A DNA stretch of 64,000 bases from UBA1858 sp039182865 (lineage in GTDB: Bacteria; Pseudomonadota; Gammaproteobacteria; UBA4575). The stretch covers positions 1 to 64,000 of the forward strand of contig JBCDBX010000002.1 in NCBI GenBank assembly GCA_039182865.1, written 5' to 3'. The translations under genes were made by a program, and so were the position numbers. Under the pieces are notes generated by a model, which was not told the DNA's origin, searched no databases, and worked only from the letters and a program-made list of their open reading frames with translations. Below, in pieces: positions 61,457-64,000 of this stretch (the stretch's first letter is position 1; every line of letters begins with the position of its first letter).

Positions 61457-61963
61457 GTGAGTTCATTTCAAAGTCGTGAAGACATGGTATCGGATGCACA
61501 ACTTGCAATAGAGCGTCGCAATCGACAAGACCGCCGTCAGCCTTCTTTAAAAGGTTTTATTATTGGCTGCTTTAAGTGTCGCCGCAGACAGCCTCGACGT
61601 GCTGAAGGTTATCTTCATTATCATACTGATTGGTATGACACAAAAATTCTAGTGATGGCATTAGCGTTGGTTATTCTATCAATTATGGATGCTGCTATGA
61701 CTATGCACCTAATTAATCACCATGGTGCGGTAGAAATCAATCCGTTCATGAATTACTTGTTGCAGCAAGGCTCACATGTATTTATTTACACTAAACTTGT
61801 ACTCACATGCATTTGTGTATTTATACTAGCGGCTCACTACTATTCAAGAGTGCTGTCTTGGCTGCGCGTTGATATCGTATTGATATTCGCTCTATTTATT
61901 TACATGGGACTGGTGACTTACGAATTTGCTCTATTATTTAATTCCCCTAATGCAGTCGCATAG
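61457..61963 (+). CDS. DUF5658-like membrane protein
   Basis: This is a 168-residue protein starting at GTG. Residues 1-55 are cytosolic and arginine-rich, with ERRNRQDRRQ and FKCRRRQPRR, including two cysteines (GCFKC). Three or four membrane spans follow. The segment LSIMDAAMTMHLINHHGAVEINPFMNYLL has the Asp, Glu and Asn-Pro pattern I associate with DUF5658. Function is unknown. Its last 17 bp overlap the 3' end of the convergent gene at 61947. The family label is from pattern memory only. Confidence 0.7.
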   Translation: MSSFQSREDMVSDAQLAIERRNRQDRRQPSLKGFIIGCFKCRRRQPRRAEGYLHYHTDWYDTKILVMALALVILSIMDAAMTMHLINHHGAVEINPFMNYLLQQGSHVFIYTKLVLTCICVFILAAHYYSRVLSWLRVDIVLIFALFIYMGLVTYEFALLFNSPNAVA

Positions 61964-62288
61964 GATCGTCTTCTCGTAGCTTAACTAATTGCCGTTGCCA
62001 CATGGCAATGTTGCCTGGATTGGAACCACGCGCCATAGAATCCAACCATTTATCATGACACAGCATTAATAACTCTAAACCCTCATCCGTAAAATCAGAC
62101 ATTTTCAACTCGAAGTCAATCCAATCATTACTATCAGTTTTATTATTATTAATTAATCCTGTTTCCTTAAAAAAATTCAATAATGGTTTATAGCGATTGC
62201 GAAAGTCCTCGACTACTTTGCGTTTAGTGGCGTCCTCAGAATTTTCATCCACGTACCACTTACAAGCATCAATTACCATATCTTTCAT
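61947..62288 (-). CDS. Hypothetical protein (113 aa)
   Basis: This 113-residue acidic, helical, soluble product starts MKDMVIDACKWYVDENSED. It has the tryptophan-containing phrases DSNDWIDFELKMSDFTDEGLELL (in parts) and HDKWLDSMARG, and ends MWQRQLVKLREDDPMRLH. I do not recognise it. A strong ribosome binding site (AGGGAGGT) precedes the ATG, so it is very likely real. It converges on the DUF5658-like gene, with a 17-bp overlap. Confidence 0.7.
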   Translation of the reverse strand: MKDMVIDACKWYVDENSEDATKRKVVEDFRNRYKPLLNFFKETGLINNNKTDSNDWIDFELKMSDFTDEGLELLMLCHDKWLDSMARGSNPGNIAMWQRQLVKLREDDPMRLH

Positions 62289-62570
62289 AATACCAACCTC
62301 CCTAGCAGTTGGTGAAGATCAGAAATAAGGTTCTAATTTATATCCCCTTAAGAATGATCTAATTTTTACTCTCGTTATGGACATTATCAAACTCATATCG
62401 TCCGACAAAAACTGCCTTCCATCAATCGCACTTTAAATTGACTGTCAAATTCATTTGGAACTATTTTTTTGATCAAATCTACGTAAGCGCTTATAAATGG
62501 TTGACTTGTTAATAATTTCGTAACAATGATGGTCAATAATTTATCGAACTAAAGTTACCAAGATATTAAA
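62289..62570. other. 282-bp intergenic region, nothing recognised
   Basis: A+T-rich DNA lies between the divergent genes at 61947-62288 and 62571-62882. I see only ORFs of about 20 codons without ribosome binding sites, no tRNA and no strong hairpin. It should hold promoters for both flanking genes. Confidence 0.45.
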
Positions 62571-62882
62571 ATGAAGCATAATAAGACTGTGGGAAGCGAG
62601 AATTGTATCTTCCTAAATGAGGTAAAAATTGCAGGACGTGGAATTTGTACTTTATGTCCGGCATGCAGCATGAATACTCATGCACACTACTTACATAATA
62701 AACTAATGATCTCATATTGTGATTGCAAGAATTTAGGTGGACTATATGTTGGCTTTTGTGACAAACCTTTCTGGAAATTATTTACAGACATGTCAAAACT
62801 TGAGTTTATGGAATTTGCACAAAGTGCGAATGCTTATGTCGATACGATGCGAGACCTACATTTAGAAAGCAAATCCGCATAA
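62571..62882 (+). CDS. Cysteine-rich hypothetical protein (103 aa)
   Basis: This 103-residue product has a metal-ligand-like cluster in its first 65 residues. CTLCPAC gives CxxCxxC, followed by THAHYLH with three histidines, then CDC and a further Cys in VGFCDK. The C-terminal third is helical (SKLEFMEFAQSANAYVDTMRDLHLE). Zinc or iron-sulfur binding is plausible but inferred. No family is recognised. It stands alone, and the start has no strong ribosome binding site. Confidence 0.6.
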   Translation: MKHNKTVGSENCIFLNEVKIAGRGICTLCPACSMNTHAHYLHNKLMISYCDCKNLGGLYVGFCDKPFWKLFTDMSKLEFMEFAQSANAYVDTMRDLHLESKSA

Positions 62883-63026
62883 TTTTTAGAATATATATCT
62901 AGATAATGGATGCTATTAATCTAAATTTTTCAAAAACTTTTTATAGCAAAAATTTATTCCCTTTTTAGCATCAAATCCTTTAAGATTAATAAGTGTTTAC
63001 ACTAAATTAATATTAAAGATCTTGCT

Positions 63027-63575
63027 ATGGCTACAAAACATAAGACTTATCATGACATTACTAAGAAGACTTGGATTTATGATCATCTGGCATTTATTCT
63101 ACCTTTAACCCTATTTCGCAGCACACCTTCCGTTGAGTTCTATAAAATTCCTGATGTCATGCGAAACCTAGGATCCGTCGACAAAGTGATTCATCAAAAA
63201 GGGGCAAAGTCTCCAATGATCGCAGGCGACAAAAAACATTACTGGTATATGCATCAGTATCAAGAGGACCAGCTTGTAGTACATCAAGGTAAACGAGTTA
63301 TTGACTTGTATTCCAGAAAGCATGGAAAGATTGAACACTTCGAAGTATACCCCGACAAAATTAAACACGAAGGAAAAATAATTTTTAAAGGTGCCGGTAT
63401 TCTTGCCTGGCCAGTCTACGTTTTTCATCGGGTCTACAGCCCCGAAGGCAGCATCTCAACAAATTACGCAAGACATTACGCAGGTTATGACGTAAATACT
63501 AATTTCAATATTTATGATCTGGACCCAGAAACGGGCGAATATCATGTCATACGTAAAGGACACGAAGACCAATAA
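63027..63575 (+). CDS. Hypothetical protein, possibly cupin-like
   Basis: This 182-residue soluble protein is beta-rich with many aromatic residues. HYWYMHQYQEDQLVVHQGKRVIDLY, a later IEHFEVYPDKIKHEG, and ILAWPVYVFHRVYSPEGS resemble the strand pattern and HxH/E-like ligands of a small cupin barrel. The ending TNFNIYDLDPETGEYHVIRKG looks conserved in style. The cupin assignment is a guess from pattern. A strong terminator-like hairpin follows 28 bp after its stop and separates it from the convergent repeat-protein gene. Confidence 0.65.
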   Translation: MATKHKTYHDITKKTWIYDHLAFILPLTLFRSTPSVEFYKIPDVMRNLGSVDKVIHQKGAKSPMIAGDKKHYWYMHQYQEDQLVVHQGKRVIDLYSRKHGKIEHFEVYPDKIKHEGKIIFKGAGILAWPVYVFHRVYSPEGSISTNYARHYAGYDVNTNFNIYDLDPETGEYHVIRKGHEDQ

Positions 63576-63602
63576 CATATCCAATATAATCTAAGCTGCA
63601 TA

Positions 63603-63633
63603 AAAAAAGCCAACAATTAATGTTGGCTTTTTT
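63603..63633. terminator. Bidirectional rho-independent terminator
   Basis: A perfect 12-bp stem AAAAAAGCCAAC/GTTGGCTTTTTT with a 7-nt loop lies between two convergent genes. T-runs occur at the 3' end on both strands, so it can stop both the gene at 63027 and the repeat-protein gene. Confidence 0.93.
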
Positions 63634-63656
63634 AACAGCAAATTAAAACTTATTTT

Positions 63657-63998
63657 TTACATGGACAATTGAATAACGACACCACCTGAATCTACAAGTC
63701 CATTATTGTCCGCATTTGGCGCAGTCAAGACATAGTAATTCCCACTATCTGGGTTAACTATTATTGCATCATCGAAATTGCCCGCGTCATCACCAGCCAG
63801 AATTGGTCCTATTTGCAAGCCCGTTACGCCATCGACAAGTAATACAGAGCCTGCATCGATAACTCCATTCTCATCATCAACATCAGAGATAACAACAAAG
63901 TTATTATTATTAAGAGCAGTCACACCACCACTAGTCAGCATGTCATCAGCACTATCTCCGACTAATCCATTAATCTCAGCACCTGTACTACCATTAAC
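63657..63998 (-). CDS. C-terminal end of a repeat-rich surface protein (partial, continues past window)
   Basis: The reading frame is open from the window edge to a TAA at 63657, giving the last 113 residues. They show Asp/Gly/Asn-rich repeats: GDSADDMLTSGGVTALNNNN, FVVISDVDDENGVIDAGSV, then NYYVLTAPNADNNGLVDSGG. This is the pattern SGGVT-x-L...NYVV...DxG...DAGxV seen in long filamentous-haemagglutinin-like and other repeat proteins of the bacterial surface. The start at 63941 is only an internal Met. The size, export signal and passenger type cannot be seen. Confidence 0.7.
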   Translation of the reverse strand, partial: VNGSTGAEINGLVGDSADDMLTSGGVTALNNNNFVVISDVDDENGVIDAGSVLLVDGVTGLQIGPILAGDDAGNFDDAIIVNPDSGNYYVLTAPNADNNGLVDSGGVVIQLSM

Positions 63999-64000
63999 CA

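Noticed and set aside
1..64000. CRISPR array, transposon, prophage, tRNA or toxin-antitoxin operon
   Set aside because: I looked for these on both strands. I saw no regularly spaced repeats, transposase or integrase motifs, or tRNA-like cloverleafs. The RHH-like ORF has no toxin partner beside it.

Overview
The window is about 64 kb of A+T-rich chromosomal DNA (by eye near 40% G+C). Almost every gene is a housekeeping gene, and the gene order is gammaproteobacterial: scpB-scpA-trpS, cmoA-cmoB, glnK-amtB, pcnB-folK-(dNK)-panB-panC, nnr-tsaE-amiC-mutL-miaA-hfq-hflX-hflK-hflC-DUF2065-hisZ-purA, rnr-rlmB and rpsF-rpsR-DUF2232-rplI-dnaB-alr. A HisZ regulatory subunit and a MutL with an endonuclease motif argue against an enteric. 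MlaA, lipoproteins with lipoboxes and an outer-membrane-like protein indicate a Gram-negative envelope. I cannot name the genus. I saw no tRNA, rRNA, CRISPR array, transposase or prophage gene.

Layout. 0-3 kb: a leftward unit of scpB (cut by the window edge), scpA, trpS and an M50 protease. 3-14 kb: mixed-strand genes, namely a secreted barrel-like protein, yciO, yciI, a parvulin lipoprotein, a zinc-finger-like unknown, mlaA, argG, rnt, grxD, an asparagine-synthase-family amidotransferase resembling the N-acetylglutaminylglutamine enzyme, and an orphan hydantoinase/oxoprolinase B subunit. 14-20 kb: argD-argF, an AGCS symporter, nadC, mazG and bcp. 20-24.5 kb: a cyclic-di-GMP block with a small ribbon-helix-helix-like protein, a pseudo-receiver/PAS/PAS/GGDEF/EAL protein and a second diguanylate cyclase. 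25-32.8 kb: cmoAB, glnK-amtB, and the folate, poly(A) and pantothenate genes. 33-41.5 kb: pgi, a DUF938 methyltransferase, queG, nnr, tsaE, amiC, sohB and a RibD-C-like reductase. 42-51 kb: the mutL-to-purA run. 51-60 kb: a sterol-desaturase-family protein, rnr, rlmB, the S6/S18/L9 operon, dnaB and alr. 60-64 kb: an accessory tail of poorly known small genes and the 3' end of a repeat-rich surface protein that continues past the window.

How the genes fit together. Arginine synthesis is represented by argG, argD and argF, and nitrogen sensing and uptake by glnK-amtB. NadC with Nnr serve NAD synthesis and repair. CmoA/CmoB, MiaA, QueG and YciO-like serve tRNA modification. HflK/HflC, SohB and the M50 protease serve membrane quality control. 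Rnr, RNase T and PcnB serve RNA processing and decay. Several convergent pairs overlap at their 3' ends, so the genome is compact.

The least explained parts are the cyclic-di-GMP block, the amidotransferase/HyuB pair, the tail after alr, and several very short membrane-peptide ORFs with good ribosome binding sites. I found nothing that I can defend as a wholly new multi-gene system.
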